This document shows, one piece after another, positions 24,358 to 37,401 of a stretch of 64,000 nucleotides of DNA. The DNA lies in assembly GCF_001540865.1 (NCBI RefSeq), contig NC_033621.1, positions 24,016,580 to 24,080,579 on the forward strand. Reading direction: 5' to 3'. Origin of the DNA: Ananas comosus (taxonomy: Eukaryota > Streptophyta > Magnoliopsida > Poales > Bromeliaceae). Each line of letters begins with the position of its first letter. Position 1 is the stretch's first letter. The position numbers and the translations under genes are program-made. The notes beneath the pieces are model-generated. The model was not told where the DNA came from, ran no database searches, and saw only the letters and a list, made by a program, of their open reading frames with translations.

Positions 24358-26391
24358 CAAACTTCTACTGTAGAGAGAAATTGTATGAAAACTTTTGGAA
24401 TGATTCTGCGATTTAAGTCATTACTAAGATGATGCTTCATCGAACAGGACTATGTCCAACGCGCTACGGCGTTGCAAAATAGGCTTATTATGTTGTTTGG
24501 CTTAACAATTCAATCCTGCTTACACGTAGCTTGCTTAATGAGAAAGAGGCATCAAAGAACATTTCGTAATGGTTGGTTGATTTTCTGCAAGAATGAAATT
24601 GCTGTGAAGCAGAGCTCGCGATCAATTAAACACTTACAATGGAAAAATGAATAAAAAGGAAAAGGGGTAGCAACTACAGAGAAATAGTTGCTTCATTTAT
24701 ATAGACCATCCTTTTGATTAAAATAGATAAGACAAATTTCAGAACAATCAAAAACATTTATGCAAACAAGTGGGGGTATTCACAGAGAAATTTTCGGAGT
24801 TCGATATATCCATAACAAAAACAAAATTAGCAGGAATTTAGAATTCACAAATAACGTGCAAGTTCTAATGAAATAACCCATCACACTATCTCTCTCTTCA
24901 AATCTGACACTATAAGCTCCTCTCCTTGTTCAGATTTTAAACCGTGCTTGTTCACCTGCACCGTGGTTTCAGTCCAGTCCCCAAGTCCCAACCTTTCAAT
25001 TGCTTGCAATTGGGTCTCAAAACTTCGAATTTCATCGCAAACTTACCTTCAAATTTAACCAAGAAATCTAATGAAATGATCAGAACGCAATGAAATGAAA
25101 AAGATAGGGAGCAAATTGTAACAATTGGAAGGTTCAGAACCAAACAGAAACTCTTGCAGTTTCTCTAGTATTGTCACTACACACCAAGTTCCAATATGTA
25201 TCAATACCATGTTGTGTCCTTTGACAGAATCATCATTCACCTGGATCCTCCACAAAGGTCCGCCAATATCTTTGTATAGCAGTCCAACATCTTAGAGGCT
25301 TTTATCAGTCAAATTAAAAATGAACAAATAAATGAAATACTCCAAGAGTTTGTAACAACATTCACAATGATGGTTAATGGTTAAGAATAAACCTATAGAG
25401 AAAGCACCAAACTTAATTAGTTTAGTATAGCACACAGTACTATTACCAAACTTTTCACCAAGTACTAAATGCAGCAAAGTAGTAAATAAAAAATTAGTGC
25501 CCCCTAGAATAAACTAGTGTACGATACTCTCTACAAGAAAATCTGCGAGAAAGAATACGAAAGAATATGAAAAACTTATTCAGATGTTGGTTTTCTCCCG
25601 TTCTAAAATATTTGCTATTTGTACTTGAAAGAAAGCATAAATGCAAACAGTTGCACAAAGAGCTACCAGAACTAGATGGCTTGTGAAAAGTAGAAAAACA
25701 TGAGAAGCTACTGAAGTAACTGCTAGTGAGAACAAGATTCAAATGCACAAGTGATGATTAAATTGCTAATTTCAAAGATTTGCCAATTGTTTGTCTCAAA
25801 GATTGTCGATTCAACCCACTAAGTTGAGCTTTGAAGTACATACCCATAAATGAGGACTAGAAAATATCCTTTCCTGTCATGTGAAATACCATGTTATCAA
25901 TTTCATTCTAACAGGTTAATGTAAAGCTCTAAGAGCCTAAATCCAAACCCCATTCAAGTCCTCTAAATCAAAAAACGGTGTCACATAATTACTTGGTCTA
26001 CCACTCCAAATGTTATCATCATATCATACCAGTACAGTGTATTTTTCTGCTACTCTGCATTTACACAAGTTAGCATAAACATAGGTTAATGTCTTAACAA
26101 TCTAATAAAAAAAAAAAATTCCAGACAAAAAAATGCACTATCTTGCATAGTTGACGTGAATTTTACACAACCACATATGCAAATGCTTAAGTACACTCCA
26201 TCCTTAGCTATATCATATAATACATTCTGCATAAGACGGCATAAAATGTGAGAGATTTTTACTTGTTTGGTATATTAATAACTGACTGCACAAATTCAAG
26301 AGGGCATACAACTTACAGAAAGTATTATTCTAGGAAAGTTTCCAGCCTCACAGAACATTCCCGAGTTGGGCTTGGACCGTTGGATTGAAAG

Positions 26392-26478
26392 ATTATGCCT
26401 ACTTCAGTGACCAGCTTAATATTATGCCTACGTCAGTGACCAGCTTAATATTATGCCTACTTCAGTGACCAGCTTAAT
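26392..26478. repeat. Three-copy 29-bp tandem repeat
   Basis: The 29-bp unit starting attatgcctacttcagtgac is present three times head to tail, with one substitution (cttc to cgtc) in the middle copy. It is a minisatellite in non-coding DNA. Confidence 0.9.
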
Positions 26479-27421
26479 CCCAATATTGGAAAGTAGCATA
26501 AATGGTATTAATTCGGCATCAACCTTTCTCTTCGCAGTGCTAGTTCTAGAATGCATACTAGCATAAGATTTGATATACTAAATGAACGTAACGTACAGCA
26601 AAAGTCCAATAAAATATCAAATACATAATAATGGTACTCTGCTGATTCTGAGGTTGGGGAAACCCTCAATCACTATGCAGGTTTGCAATTTCAACCATTA
26701 CTGATGGCAAGTAACAGGACGGTTATTCTCAATGAAACATAAAAGCCTCTATCTATATGAACTGTTATTCTCAATCTTAATTGTTATTTTCTACAAAAAC
26801 CTAGCTTCTCTTTACTTAGATTGATACTGTAGTTAATATTTCAACTTTCAATACCGCACAAGTGGTCGGAAGAGTAAAAGAACTAAATTCATACCATTTC
26901 AATAACATATTGTGCAACCTTATATTGGATTCTTTTATGCGATCCAAACTTCAGTTTGATCAGGAGGATCTTGTTCAAGTTAAAAACGAAAACTCTAATT
27001 AGAGTGATTTCATACAATAGAATCAGTTTGACTCTACTAAGCCTAATTTGTGCCTGGATCAAACAAATTGAGTCTGTAATTAAACTATAAGTCATGTAAA
27101 TTGCGTCAATTTTTATTCTTTTGTTTCTCTATGTTTCTCTCTTTTGTTTCCTATTTCATTATCTCCACTCTCAAGCTCCCAGAAAGGATGCACTGGCATA
27201 AACTGGAGTGAAACCATTAATAAATGCTCATTATTATATAAATTTAAATGATACATCCAGGTCACAAGCATTGAGTATTCTTACAAAGGCAAACAAACAA
27301 CAATTGAAGGGAAGAAAAGTAAAACCAAAAACTACGAAGCTTACAGTCCAACATACACAAATTCAGAGTGGAAGTACCTCCAATATCCAACACTGCCGCG
27401 ACCACCAATCCAAATAATGAA

Positions 27422-29536
27422 CTAATTACTTCTTCTCCTCGGATTGCTCTGCAAACCCTGCGACCCTTCAAACAACTCTGCAACGAGGCTCTCCAAATCC
27501 TCCGGATTGTACTTAATATACCGATTTGAATTCCGCCCTCCCTCTAACTGCCCCCTAAACCTCCCCACAAAAGCACGGTAAGCCGGAATCACCTTCTCCG
27601 ACACTGAAATCTGCAGCTCCTCACGGAGTTGAGGATCTGCAACCTTCCAAGCCGCCTGAGCTCGGTGTATCTCCTCAATAGCCAAATTAAAATTCTTGAA
27701 CCTTTCTTTGAGAGCCGCTCTACCTGTGCCACTCCCTCCCAATCCATCATCCCTAAGGTAAGATAACACCCTTGTCCATGAAGCTCTCAGATAGCTTGTT
27801 TCATACTGTCGGATCAGTCCACGATGTTTACGGATCCAATTATCTCCCAACAATGTCCTCAGCTCAGATTCCCTAACCTTTTGCACTATATAGTATGTGT
27901 TATTCATCAAGAATATATACTGCATTCCTCCATCTTCATAAAGTTTGGATTTTTCTTCAATTTTTGATTCCAGGAATGTAATCAGCTTCAGAACGCAGCG
28001 GCCTACCGGGGTCATATTCGGGTCGGATTCTGAACTCTCCCCTTCATCCCCTTCGAAATTCTCGAGAAGGGAATTGAGTGTGGCGGCATATTCTACGAGC
28101 AATCCAATGTAGTTCATGGAATAACGTGTTAGATGGTGGGTCTCAGCGGCCTGCATGGGCTTACGCGAGGACTCACCCCTAATGGCATTGGCGAACACCA
28201 TGATCGTGCCCCTTACGGCTTCACCGAGCCGTTGGAGGATCTCCTTGGCCTCTTCAGAAATTAGAGCTTTGGAGTCACCAGTGAAGAGTGTGTCAAGGTC
28301 GGGTGCAACATCAGCAAGGGCCTCGTACATGCCGAGGATGCGGAAGAGCTTCTCCGACGTGCGGGGGCAGATCGCAACGGCGTCGCCGAAGTTGAGGAGC
28401 TGGAGAACCAAGCCCTTTGTGGCCTCTGAGAAGCAGTTCTCAACGATATCAGGATCGGAGGCGGAGGCAGAGGCAGAGGCAAGGACCTGGTTGCAGATGC
28501 GGCGCTCGCCGGAGAGGAGTCCCCTGACGGCGACGCGGAGGGTCTGGATCCAGCGCTTCATCTTGCCGTCGAGGGTGGTCCAGTCGATCCGCTGGACCTC
28601 CTCGATGCTGAGCTTGTCGACGCCGAGCACGGCGAGGGATTCGAGGAGGGCGTCGCGGCGGACGGCGGTGTAGACCTGGCACAGCTCGGGGGCGTAGCCG
28701 GCGCGGATCATGCGGTCGGCGATCTCGCTCAGATCGGCCACGGCGTCGGAGTTGACGAGGTTGGAGGAGATCCTATCGGCCGAGAGGGAGATGCGGCCGC
28801 GATCGTCCATGTTGTTGTGGCTGCCGTTGTGGGAGTGGGAGTGGTCCTCCTCCGGCGACCCCTCCAACTCGTCGGCGGCGGCGGCGGCGAAGGAGGCGTC
28901 GTCGGAGGGGAAGGAGGAGAGGGAGAGGCGGCGGAGGGAGCTGTGGAGGTCGTCGGGGGCGAGGGGGACGGTGTTGCGGATGAGGAGGTGGCGGAACTCG
29001 TCCTCAAGGCGGGCCATGGCGGTTTGGAGCGCGGACTCGGCGAGCCCGCGGAGTACGAGGGAGGCGGAGGAGGCGAAGGCGATGAGCTCGTCCACGGCGG
29101 AGAGGTACTCGGCGGCGTCGTCGGGGGACTCCCATATGAGCGACTCCGCGTCGGAGGACTCCCACCGTAGCACGACCCTCTCCGCCGCCGCCGCCGCCGC
29201 CGCCAAGATCTCGTCGGCGTCCTCACTGTCAAAGGCGACCTCCCCTTCTCCTCCCTGTTCCCCTCCTCCTCCTCGCTCTTCTACTACTACTGCAGCAGGG
29301 GTGGGCTCCTCCTCCTCCTCCTCCTCTTCCTCCTCCATGGGAGCGGCAGCAGCGGAGGAGGAGTGGGTGTGGGGGAAGAGGTCGGGGGAGAAGGAGGAGA
29401 AGCGGTGGTCGAAGCCGGAGAGGATCCGCATCATGTCGTCTGCGGCGTTCTTCGACGTGGCGAGGCTCTTCACGATATGCTGCGCCGCCGCGATCACCTT
29501 CTCCTGGCCGTCCACTCTGGCCGGCGCCGCCGCCAT
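27422..29536 (-). CDS. EXO70B1: Exocyst complex component EXO70, EXO70B type, intronless
   Basis: A single uninterrupted frame of 704 codons starts MAAAPARVDGQEKVIAAAQH and ends LQSNPRRRSN. EXO70 is the exocyst subunit that binds PI(4,5)P2 and directs secretory vesicles to the plasma membrane; the B clade is also tied to autophagic transport and immunity. Visible features: an N-terminal helical segment (residues about 10-45) with GFDHRFSSF, a poly-Glu stretch (about 68-77), WESSDAESLIWESPDDAAEYLSAVDEL, and the all-helical C-terminal Exo70 domain from about residue 260 onward, including TRYSMNYIGLLVEYAATLNSLLE, YIFLMNNTYYIVQKV, SWTRVLSYLRDDG and IPAYRAFVGRF. Lack of introns and the length match the EXO70B clade. 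The 5' half is very GC-rich, which makes long antisense frames. The B1 versus B2 label is a best guess without a tree. Confidence 0.93.
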   Translation of the reverse strand: MAAAPARVDGQEKVIAAAQHIVKSLATSKNAADDMMRILSGFDHRFSSFSPDLFPHTHSSSAAAAPMEEEEEEEEEEPTPAAVVVEERGGGGEQGGEGEVAFDSEDADEILAAAAAAAERVVLRWESSDAESLIWESPDDAAEYLSAVDELIAFASSASLVLRGLAESALQTAMARLEDEFRHLLIRNTVPLAPDDLHSSLRRLSLSSFPSDDASFAAAAADELEGSPEEDHSHSHNGSHNNMDDRGRISLSADRISSNLVNSDAVADLSEIADRMIRAGYAPELCQVYTAVRRDALLESLAVLGVDKLSIEEVQRIDWTTLDGKMKRWIQTLRVAVRGLLSGERRICNQVLASASASASDPDIVENCFSEATKGLVLQLLNFGDAVAICPRTSEKLFRILGMYEALADVAPDLDTLFTGDSKALISEEAKEILQRLGEAVRGTIMVFANAIRGESSRKPMQAAETHHLTRYSMNYIGLLVEYAATLNSLLENFEGDEGESSESDPNMTPVGRCVLKLITFLESKIEEKSKLYEDGGMQYIFLMNNTYYIVQKVRESELRTLLGDNWIRKHRGLIRQYETSYLRASWTRVLSYLRDDGLGGSGTGRAALKERFKNFNLAIEEIHRAQAAWKVADPQLREELQISVSEKVIPAYRAFVGRFRGQLEGGRNSNRYIKYNPEDLESLVAELFEGSQGLQSNPRRRSN

Positions 29537-32500
29537 CGCCGGAGAACTTTTTGGGCGGTCGAGGAGGGAGGTGCTGTCGACGCCCTAGGGTTAGGGTTTA
29601 GGGGAGTTGGCTGTTGGAGAAGAAGAAGAAGAAGAAGAAGAAGAAGAAGAGGGAAAGAGGGAAAGAGGGAGAGGTTCGTCGTCGTCGGAGGGGAGGGGGT
29701 CTGAGCTTTCCTCAGAGGTGTGGAACGGGAAAAGGTCCTCCGTTGACTCTTCTCGGGGAAAATGTACGTTAAACCCCTCAACTAAAGGCTATTCTCAAAT
29801 TAAGTTTTGTTAAATTCTTTGATTAATAATGAGAAAAAAAATATTAAATTTGATGAATGTACTGATGAATTTAAGAAAATTTTGATTCTGATTTTCACTA
29901 AAATTAATAAACTATTTTTAAAAAAATTCAAAAGAGTGTGAATACAAAAAACCAATGATTTAAAACCGAGGTCGATCCGGCCGGTTTGATCGTCATCCTG
30001 ATTCAATTTATAAAACGGTTCGATTCAATTTTTAAATCCCATAAGTCCAAAAAATTATTTTGAACTACTCAAATTAATAGCTCAACTATTAAATTGGTAA
30101 ACTGGTCCAATTTTAGACAAATCGGCAGAAAATTTTTAACTAAGTCACATTAAAATCTAGCTTTCTATTAATATAGATTAGCCTTATAAAAAGTAAAACT
30201 TGAAAATTTATATTTATTAAATTTAAACTAGAATTCAATATTTTATAATTAAATATAAGACTAAAATAATAATATTTTTTACATAATAAAATTAAAATCA
30301 TAATTAAATATTTATAATGTCGTGCACTCTTGCTAAGGTTACCTACTAGTTGAAACAGTAATTTTTAATCCAATAATATTTTTGAATTGGACAAGGTTTT
30401 TAGAATATTGCAAAAAAGAAAAGAAAAGAAAAGAAAAAAAAAACTAGAGTTTAGTGTTCATTTTTAGTTTTTTTTAATACTTTGTTTATTTATTAGGTGG
30501 TACATTGGTAGGTTGGTGAACTTTTTAAAGTAATATAAAAATGGTTTGGAAAGAATAGAACATCTGAAAATGCTGTTCATGCCTCTCAAAAAAGTGAATT
30601 TGCTCGTATGTTCGTAGAACTAGTCCATATTTTTTCTATTCATTTTAATGTGATATTTGAGTCCTTTCTGATACACTTTAATATGATATTTTCTGATGAT
30701 ACAAGTTCCCAGTACTTAAATAATCATATGTGAGGATTGAGATCATGGATTCAACACTTGGGCATTAGGAACTTTGACTTCATAAAATGTAAGATTGTAC
30801 CTACAAGAATTGCTATCTAGGGTGTGAAATAAAATACATATAGCTAGCAAGTTCCCATAGCCCACATATATGCAAAAATTGGTCTAGTGATTTCAAGTGT
30901 ATTTGTATTTCATTTTAGAATATAATAACCTTTAACAAAAGTATCTAAATTTTGCCCGAATTACTATTTACTATCTAAACTTTGAATGCTAAAACATAGC
31001 ATTAGAAGTGCGCAAATACTTTCAATAAAGGTGAAATGTGGTTTATTGAGTGAGTGGCTGCAATGAAGTGGTTTATTATCTAATACGAATATGCGCGTAA
31101 ATAAATAAAAATTTTGAGTTTTTGCATATTTGCAGGAATATATAAGCAAAAAGATCCTACAAATTGTTGTGTCCAAGCTGAGTGCCTACCACAGGGCCAG
31201 AACAACTAGTACAAATCAAGAAGTGGGGGAAAACAATGTGGGTCAAGCATTGCTTGTTTGTCACTGCATGAGAAAAGGACTCTTCAATAAATATTGTCAT
31301 CCTAGGAAAATCCTTAGCCAGTCTCGCCGAATCTTCGACTAAGACATGTTTAGCGGGTGTGTTGACGAGCCCGGGTTCGGTCGGATCGGTCTAGATCATG
31401 ATACATTTTCTAAGGACTAAACCGACTCAGATTCAGTTCAGACTAATCGGATGGTTTGATAATGTTTTTTTGGCCATACTTTTGGGAAAAGTCAAGTTAG
31501 TATTGAAGATTCTACTTAATTGGCCAAAAAAAAGACACCTCCTGTATTGGAACCACACCTAATGTTCCTTTCAAGGAAATAAATTATCAAATATCTGACT
31601 ACTGAAAGTGAATGAAGAGCTAGGTGTACCCACAATACATCAGTTTACCAACTTTGCTTTCTCACTTATTAGGTTTCTCCACCAAAATGGTATTATATAG
31701 AGATCCCAATCCGAATCAGAATCCTAATCCAATTTAAAACTAAGATATCAAGTTAGATTTCAAATAAATGAAGTATATGATAACAATAGAAAAAGTGGAT
31801 AAAAATCACATTCTACATGCATAAGATCAGAAACATCATAGTTTTTCTTTCAAAAAAAAAAGACGATCAGAAAAACAACAATTGTTTTAATTTTTTCGGA
31901 ACTTTATAATAATTATTTTAATGCAGTTCCAATGTTGACAACAAAAACCAACACACGTAATAAAAAATTTGAGGGGAAGATTGCCTCAAGGTTATTTAAT
32001 TCTCAAATTCATAGCTTCTCAGCATCAAGCTTCCACATTCCAAAACTTTCCAACACAGAGGAAAAGCATCCATAAACATAAAGCAATAGCATCTATATAA
32101 TCTGACTAATTTAGTTAGTTTAAATACATTTCCAAGGAAACCAATTTCTATGGAAAACAGTCAAGAATGGCTACAGTAGCCATTTATTCACTATCTAACC
32201 TTTGATAAATGAAAAAAAGAATCAGTATAAGGGTTTCAGAAGTAAACGACGGATAACGAGTAGTAATAGAACTTGTCTATATCGCTAATCTGAAAAGCAA
32301 GAAAGCTGGTGCGTCTAACCAGAACCGTTGATCACCCAAAGGACTGGCTGAGATGAATCAACAGTGAGCAAGCTACACCATATGTATACCAACTTCTATT
32401 CCGTATCAGTTTCTATCATCATCAACGATCTCTAGGCCCTTTCCATATCAGTTTCTATCCATCCTTTCAGTCATTTTGCAACTATGGTTTACTTCTTTTT

Positions 32501-32788
32501 CTTTTTTTTTTTCTTTTTTTTTCACTCTGTGCAGGTTTGAACTAAAAGCAATCCTTTCGTGGAGCAAAATGCCCATAGCTGGAACTCTAGCAATAGATTT
32601 ATTGTGCAGAGGGCCACAGGCATTTTGATCCAGAAAAATATATCTTACTCCATAGTTACAAAAATGAAAAAAGGCAGATTGAAGTTGCAAAATAAAAGAA
32701 AAGGTGAATTACCTCTGTAAAATCCCCATGATAATCTAAAACTGTACATCGTTCAGCAAGCCTAATGTACACAAAATCAACTGCTTCA
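29537..32788. other. Intergenic between EXO70B and the exostosin gene
   Basis: EXO70B's upstream flank has a (GAA)n tract at about 29619-29650. The rest is AT-rich with poly-A/poly-T runs. The 70-aa plus frame at 31130-31342 follows an acceptor-like ttgcag and is not AT-biased, but I recognise no domain. Bases 29960-30130 and 31360-31450 carry degenerate repeat-like text (gatccggccggtt and gggttcggtcggatcgg). Confidence 0.45.
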
Positions 32789-35700
32789 TCACCACCAATC
32801 TGGTATTTTTAATCTCCTGCTCCGATGCACCTCAAGATTGACCGCAGGCAGCTTATTTCTCACTTGCCTCCATATCATATTTACGGCATCACCCTTTTTC
32901 GCAGGGTGCTGAAATTCAAAGTGGTGAGACACATTCTTTAATTTTCCCCACATCTCAATCCACCTCTGTTTGGGGAACTGCCTAAGCTGAGTGATTAAGT
33001 AATTGGGTTGAAGAGCTTCTTCCACAGAGAAGAAGAGAGAGAATTCAGTGTAATCGATCTCGTTTTCGAAAGGAAGCTCAATACGATCACTGATGATTAC
33101 AGGGACACAGTGACTGATGATGGCGTCGAAGAGTCGGCATGAGGAGGGAGTGTCACCGGCAGGGTGGAGGCAGAATTTGGACATCCGCATCCCTTCAGTG
33201 GACTGGGAAAAGAGAACAGAGAGATTTATTTATTTTTTATTTGTGTTAGAGAGTAGTTAAAATGTTTTAAATATTAAGATTATGATAATTCGCCAAGCCT
33301 AGCATATTCTGGTTTGAGGAATTGAGGGTTTCTTTTTTCAAGTATGATGCAGAAGACAAGATGTCTCACTAATTACCTAGCTTTCCCAACAAAGAAAATT
33401 AAAAATTCAAGATTGGGAACAAGAATATGTTTCTAGGAGTCAAAACAAATGGAACATGTCATTCTAAAATTATGCTGCCATAACAGACAGGTATAAAGAA
33501 TAAAAAAGGTTCGGATACAGATTGCCAATCCTAACCAAGATAAGATGGATGTGTAAGTATTCCATTCGCCTATTCCAAGAAGAATGTCTGGGCAATTAGA
33601 GATGTCAACATGCCACGCCCAAGTATCATTCGTACCGATCCTGAACGCAAAAGGTGCAACAGGCATACCAAATGTTCTTAACATATGATGCCAGTCTCAA
33701 GGGGGTGTTGGTGTGGTTGGGTTGTTCATTAATTGAATCATGCCACAACCCAGACACACAAAAATAAATAAATAAATAAATAAATAAAGCTATGAACAGC
33801 CGTGAATCATATGCATCGGAGGAAGGAGAGGAAGGATAGAAAAGGATCACCAACTTACTGCTTGTATGCCATGGCCAGTTGCAAGGCTGTTCTCAAAATG
33901 CACATCATTGTAGCCTTGTAACATCTTTGCTAAATGAGAACGGATTTTCCCTTCCTGCACAAACAAGCAGCCCCACATAATCACTTCAGTGTAGCGTACA
34001 AAAGGACAAAAGTTTTTCAACCTTTTTACCAACAGAGTCTACTTTCTCATTTTTCAGAAGAAGTAACATTTGATATTTTTACAATTTCAGCCTGCATTTC
34101 AACTATTAGAATCAAACTGCTCCTCCACTACATGACCATGATGCACAGCATTCAATTTTTGAATGGGCAATGCACAGTTTTGAATGATTAATACATAATT
34201 TTGAATGAGAAAAACATCTTTGAGAGTATGCAGCTGCAGTTCAAAACTTTGCATCTACTAATCAAATCTGTGCACTGGTAGTGGTGGCTTTGAAATACAT
34301 GGTCACAACAGTCAATTATTAGGCTAAAATTGCAAAAGTGATAAAATGTCCCCCTCTGCAAAATTACAAAAAAAATGTGAATTTTTTTGCAAAAAAAAAA
34401 AGACCAACCAAATAACTCCATTGAAATGACAAAATACATACATCTTTCCTGACGGTACGACCTCGGAAGAAGAGAAGAGTAGGCCGTGAATTAAATGGGT
34501 CAGGAGAATCATCATCCGTAAAGGAATCAACAACATGCACATAAGGGGCTACAACATCTTTGCTCAGAAAAGACACGTCTCGGGGGTAACGTGCAAAATC
34601 TGCAACAATGAGTATCGATGCGTTTACAAGATCCCGAAGAAACCTAAAAGCATTAGGATGATGCATGGGAATAACATGATCACGGCCAGCTGATCGTTTC
34701 CAGTATTTGGATTTCCACAAAATATCCAAAATGTCGACCTGCCACCACAAAATTGGCAATAATGTGACAAACTATCTCGGCGAAGGATTAATGGAATGGA
34801 AAGGCGACCGACTGCATTGATTTGCAGACAAATATGCAGGGCCACAGGTTACTGCTTTTCTGGAAACTAAGAATAGCGCTTCGGAATCTAGATTGAATGA
34901 TTTATCTTAATTGTAACCTTAACAGCAGTTAAGCATTGACAAAACACTCTCTCCACATCATTTTGATTCCTATATCTCAATAAACAAAGATCCAGCTTCC
35001 ATAATTAAATAAATAAGAGCACTATATGCGAGAGGGAAATGGAGAAACATTTGATGACATCACAACTTACCAAACAAAAATCAGCATGAAGATCCTAAAA
35101 ACTCCAGATCAATAGAATGAATCTACTAAAGAGACCATAAGATGTTGCCCAATTGCTGTAGATTAGTGAATGTTAGGTTCAAATAACATTTGCAAAAGAG
35201 ATCTATATTTTCTATTTAAATATGCAACTTTTAGAAGCCAACAATCTAACCAATTCCTAATTTAATCACCAAGCATCAATTTTTTAATTCTGTTGCTTGC
35301 CCTGCACTGAAAGATAGTATAAAATAACAATTATATGCTGATATAACAAAAGTCACCAATTTCCCTGCAAAAGACCCTATATTCTAAGTTAATAATAATA
35401 AAAAAAAGGGAATTAACAATTCAGAAATAGAAAAGAAGCAACACTGTCACTTGGAAGAGCAATAAATGACATAAATCCAAGAACATTACCTGAAGCTGCC
35501 GATCGATCTCGGTATCCGGATCGGTCATGTTGTGCCCATGAACGTTGAAGCTCAGCGACGAGAAGAAGGGGACGAAGAACACGTCCGCCTCCTCCCCATC
35601 CAAAACCCTAACCGCCTCCGCCTCCGCCCACTCCTCCTCTCCCCCATCGCGCCCCACCAGCGACGCCATCATCCAATACTCCACGCTGTGCTGCCTCTTG

Positions 35701-36011
35701 ATCCCAGTGCCCCTGGGCCACGCCGGAAACCTAGATCCTCCATCGCCGCCATCGCCGCCGGAGGAGTCAAGCATGCCGAGGTTGAAGCGGCGTGGGAGGT
35801 CGTACATGAAGACCCTGAGAGGTGGAGGCGCTCGAAGGCCGCCGCCGCCGCCGCCCGAGGAGGAGGAGGAGCATTGAGAGGTGGAGGAGATGGGGAGTGA
35901 GAAGGAGAAGAGGCGGGGGCGGAGATCCAAGTTGGAGAGGAGGAGGGACAAAGAGATAAGGAAAAGAAGCGAAGCCCCAATGGAGAGGGCGAACGATCGC
36001 TTCGTCGCCAT
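32789..36011 (-). CDS. Exostosin-family glycosyltransferase (GT47), ARAD-like
   Basis: Four exons, 36011-35490, 34738-34442, 33954-33859 and 33202-32789, join in phase 0 to 442 codons plus stop. The protein is a predicted Golgi type II membrane protein: a short cytosolic tail MATKRSFA, one hydrophobic anchor (about residues 8-27), a Ser/Gly-rich stem, then the exostosin domain. Motifs include [36 protein letters not shown] replaced by [26 protein letters not shown], and the nucleotide-sugar-binding [21 protein letters not shown] with CVPVIISD and [10 protein letters not shown]. Similar plant GT47 proteins such as ARAD1 build pectic arabinan side chains; the sugar specificity of this one is not shown by sequence. 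The start was chosen at MATKRS because the upstream Met (36107) adds only a low-complexity Ser/Leu leader. The (GA)n stretch at 36032-36058 lies in the 5' UTR. It ends ...RRLKIPDWW. Confidence 0.92.
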
Positions 36012-36021
36012 GGGCGGAGAC

Positions 36022-36061
<40 letters not shown>

Positions 36062-36504
36062 AGGAGGGGGTGTGGTTCGTTATCAGAGCGGCACCGAACG
36101 ATCGCATAGAGACACTTTCATGGGGACGTCGGTAAAGAGTATTTAAAAAAAAAAAAAGGATAAACTTTAAATATCACCCCTGTAATTTTATACTTTTTCA
36201 CTTTAGTATTCTTTGAATTAAAGTATATCAATTTAATATTCTGTTATTTTATTTTTTCTCTTTACCGGTTCCTCTGTTAATATTTTATTAAATTATATAC
36301 AAAAAACTTCATATACTCCACCTAAATTTATCGAATATTCATTTTAATACTTTTTAATTTTAATTTTGTTGCTGATTTAATAAAAATAATAATAATAATA
36401 AAATAAAAAATAGAATTATATGTACTAAATTGATACATTTTAAATTATATGGTACTAAAGTAAGAAAGTGGAAATGATATTTGAAGCTTTTCCATAAAAA
36501 AAAG

Positions 36505-36731
36505 AGTCCGGCTGGAATACTATCGATAGCACAAGGGTTTGGTGCTATCGAGTTTTCCACTGTTAGATTAAACCTTTTAATTATTTTTACTCGTTAAATT
36601 ATACTATTCAACCAACCACCCACTCAATCCTAGGAACCCACATAATCCTAACCGCATAATTCTCAATCCAAGGACTAAAAAATTAATAATACTAATAACT
36701 TGATGCTATTGATAATATTCCAGTCCAATTC
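36505..36731. mobile_element. MITE in duplication copy 1
   Basis: The left end CCGGCTGGAATACTATCGAT and the reverse complement of the right end TGGACTGGAATATTATCAAT form an imperfect inverted repeat. An internal near-palindrome is ctatcgatagcac...ggtgctatcga. Non-coding. Confidence 0.65.
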
Positions 36732-37172
36732 AANGAGGAGGGGGTGTGGTTCGTTATCAGACTGGAACCGAACGATCGCATAGACACTTTCATGGGGACG
36801 TCGCTAAAGAGTATGTTTTTTGATAAACTTTAAATATCACCCCCGTAATTTTATACTTTTTCACTTTAGTATCCTTTGATTTAAAATGTATCAATTTAAT
36901 ATTCTATGATTTTATTTTTTCTCTTTTTACCAGTTCCTCTATTAATATTTTATTAAATTATATACAAAAAACTTCAGATACTCCATCTAAATTTATCGAA
37001 TATTCATTTTAGTATCTTTTAATTTTAATTTTATCACTGATTTAATAAAAAAATAGTGAAAGAAATAATAAAAAAAGAGAATTACAGGTACTAAATTGAT
37101 ACATTTTAAACTATATGGTACTAAAGTAAGAAAGTGGGAATGGTATTTGAAGCTTTTCTATAAAAAAAAAAA

Positions 37173-37401
37173 GAGCCCGGCTGGAATACTATCGATAGCA
37201 CAAGAGTTTGGTGCTATCGAGTTTTCCACCGTTAGATTTAACCATTTAATTATTTCTATTCGTTAGATTATAATATTCAACCAACCACCCACTCAATCCT
37301 AGGGGCCCACATCATTATAACCGTACGATTCTCAATTCAAGAACTAAAAAACTAATAGCACCAGTAACTGGATATTATTGATATTATTGCAGCCTAGTTC
37401 A
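37173..37401. mobile_element. MITE in duplication copy 2
   Basis: Second copy of the element at 36505-36731, with the same left end (cccggctggaatactatcga) and a more eroded right end (gatattattgcagcctag). Confidence 0.65.

Larger units (their letters stand above)
23812..27421. other. Intergenic between sulfite oxidase and EXO70B
   Basis: No gene recognised over 3.6 kb. The first 300 bp is the sulfite oxidase upstream region, with TGGGCC/GGCCCA-type site II-like motifs (for example ggccca near 24007 and gggcc near 23950). The rest holds a MITE (24151-24357), a 29-bp tandem repeat (26392-26478) and AT-rich DNA. Short frames such as 24472-24654 and 25494-25748 show no known motif. Part of the right half may be the EXO70B 3' UTR. 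Confidence 0.5.

Noticed and set aside
26392..26478. CRISPR-like array of 29-bp repeats
   Set aside because: The units are contiguous without spacers and the context is a plant nuclear genome.
28710..29588. 292-codon plus-strand frame opposite EXO70B
   Set aside because: Antisense to the GC-rich 5' half of EXO70B; composition is Arg/Ser low complexity and no domain is seen.
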